NCBI GenBank assembly: GCA_002333405.1 | Contig: DDBH01000016.1 | Location: forward strand, 1 to 22,233 | Reading direction: 5' to 3' | Length of the DNA: 22,233 nucleotides | From: Micrococcales bacterium UBA2037 | Lineage (GTDB): Bacteria; Actinomycetota; Actinomycetes; Actinomycetales; Microbacteriaceae | Part shown: piece after piece, positions 21,563 through 22,233 of the stretch | How the letters are laid out: each line of letters starts with the position of its first letter | Position numbering within the stretch: position 1 is the first letter of the stretch | Notes under the pieces: generated by a model | Database searches by the model: none | Seen by the model: only the letters and a program-made list of their open reading frames with translations | Told to the model about the DNA's origin: nothing | Program-made: the position numbers and the translations under genes

Positions 21563-22201
21563 ATGGTAAACATCCTCGTTTTAGATAATTACGACAGCTT
21601 TGTCTACACCCTGAACGGCTATTTGCAGCAGCTCGGAGCCACCACAACTGTCATGCGCAATGACGCAATCGAGGAAAGCGAACTACCTGCACTTCTAGAA
21701 AATTTTGATGCGGTGCTGATTTCACCGGGACCCGGAAATCCAGCAAGCGCTGGATTGTCTATTCCAACCGTGAAGTTTGCCCTTGAAACCAACTACCCGG
21801 TGTTTGGGGTTTGCCTGGGTCACCAGGCGATCGCCGAGGCACTTGGTGGTCGGGTTGAAAGCGCTCCAGAGCTAATGCATGGCAAGACCTCCAAGGTGAA
21901 CCACTCCGGAAGCACGATTTTGGATGGCCTGCCACAGGGCTTTATGGCCACCAGGTATCACTCACTGGCAGTTGTTCCAGAAACAGTTCCTGAGGAACTG
22001 TTAGTAACCGGACAAACCGAGTCTGGCGTGATCATGAGCCTTCAGCACAAAACCAAACCAATCTATGGGGTTCAGTTCCACCCAGAGTCGGTCATGACCG
22101 AGGGTGGCTATGCGATGTTGGCCAACTGGCTGGAGACCCTTGGTCTTGAGGGCGCGAAGGAAAAGGCTAAACACCTAAGCCCGAGAATAGAAGCTAACTA
22201 A
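21563..22201 (+). CDS. pabA: Aminodeoxychorismate/anthranilate synthase, glutamine amidotransferase subunit
   Basis: 212 aa, class I glutamine amidotransferase. The triad is Cys84 in Gly-Val-Cys-Leu-Gly-His, and His173 and Glu175 in Phe-His-Pro-Glu-Ser; the Ser-Pro-Gly-Pro-Gly oxyanion loop is at 54-58. It supplies ammonia from glutamine to PabB (folate) and/or TrpE (tryptophan); the gene at this origin-proximal site is usually called trpG or pabA and may serve both. No trp or pab partner gene is adjacent. Its TAA overlaps the stop codon of the minus-strand gene that follows. Confidence 0.9.
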   Translation: MVNILVLDNYDSFVYTLNGYLQQLGATTTVMRNDAIEESELPALLENFDAVLISPGPGNPASAGLSIPTVKFALETNYPVFGVCLGHQAIAEALGGRVESAPELMHGKTSKVNHSGSTILDGLPQGFMATRYHSLAVVPETVPEELLVTGQTESGVIMSLQHKTKPIYGVQFHPESVMTEGGYAMLANWLETLGLEGAKEKAKHLSPRIEAN

Positions 22202-22233
22202 CCAACAACTGTTTCAGTTGGCGTTGGCGTTGG
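22198..22233 (-). CDS. pknB: C-terminal end of a minus-strand gene, probably Ser/Thr kinase PknB (partial)
   Basis: Only 11 codons and a TAG are visible; they read Pro-Thr-Pro-Thr-Pro-Thr-Glu-Thr-Val-Val-Gly. A Pro-Thr-rich tail fits the extracellular end of a PASTA-type kinase, and pknB follows trpG/pabA on the opposite strand in mycobacteria and relatives. The call rests mostly on synteny. Confidence 0.55.
   Translation of the reverse strand, partial: PTPTPTETVVG

Overview
The window looks like an origin-proximal piece of an actinobacterial chromosome, most probably a small, moderate-GC member of the Microbacteriaceae (Rhodoluna/Aquiluna-like; an inference from composition, short intergenic gaps and many leaderless promoters). 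The strongest anchor is gene order. A tRNA-Ala-like 3' end lies at the left edge. At the right end come a cyclophilin (ppiA-type), a rhomboid protease, crgA on the minus strand, pabA/trpG, and the last codons of a minus-strand gene ending in a Pro-Thr tail, probably pknB. This matches the order and strands of alaT-ppiA-crgA-trpG-pknB beside gyrA in mycobacteria and relatives. About 20 kb of metabolic and accessory DNA separates the tRNA end from ppiA.

Layout. (1) 1-2600: the tRNA 3' end is followed by further copies of its last 18 bases at 1189 and 2403 and a shorter copy at 2550. The two full intervals are ~1.2 kb, each with a single gene (an 8-TM protein of unknown function; an acyltransferase-3 protein) and no integrase. 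Their right ends share an 83-bp repeat, and three of the four copies are followed by a C(UUCG)G terminator. This looks like a tandem array of non-autonomous integrative cassettes. (2) 2597-5845: small single genes (small membrane protein, isochorismatase-family hydrolase, GNAT, nitroreductase, two small membrane proteins, a HicB-like HTH protein), with a fossil of the 3' end of katG at 4030-4092. (3) 5863-12074: a crotonase, then a three-gene beta-oxidation operon (acyl-CoA oxidase/dehydrogenase, thiolase, FadB fusion). (4) 12114-14844: Gfo/Idh/MocA oxidoreductase, SDR and an IclR regulator on the minus strand. (5) 14943-18452: divergent from iclR, a four-gene OpuC/OsmF-type ABC importer, closed by a strong bidirectional terminator. 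(6) 18507-19990: a two-gene ABC-2 transporter on the minus strand. (7) 20057-22233: the conserved ppiA-rhomboid-crgA-pabA-(pknB) block.

How it works together. The fad operon can run acyl-CoA through one full beta-oxidation cycle; if the first enzyme is an oxidase, as its length and Phe-Glu-Gly-Asp-Asn motif suggest, it makes H2O2. The Opu-like importer probably takes up a quaternary-ammonium or similar osmolyte/nutrient and is probably controlled by the adjacent IclR protein. Eleven genes have a TANNNT box exactly 6-7 nt before the ATG, the signature of leaderless transcription, and this also settles several start codons.
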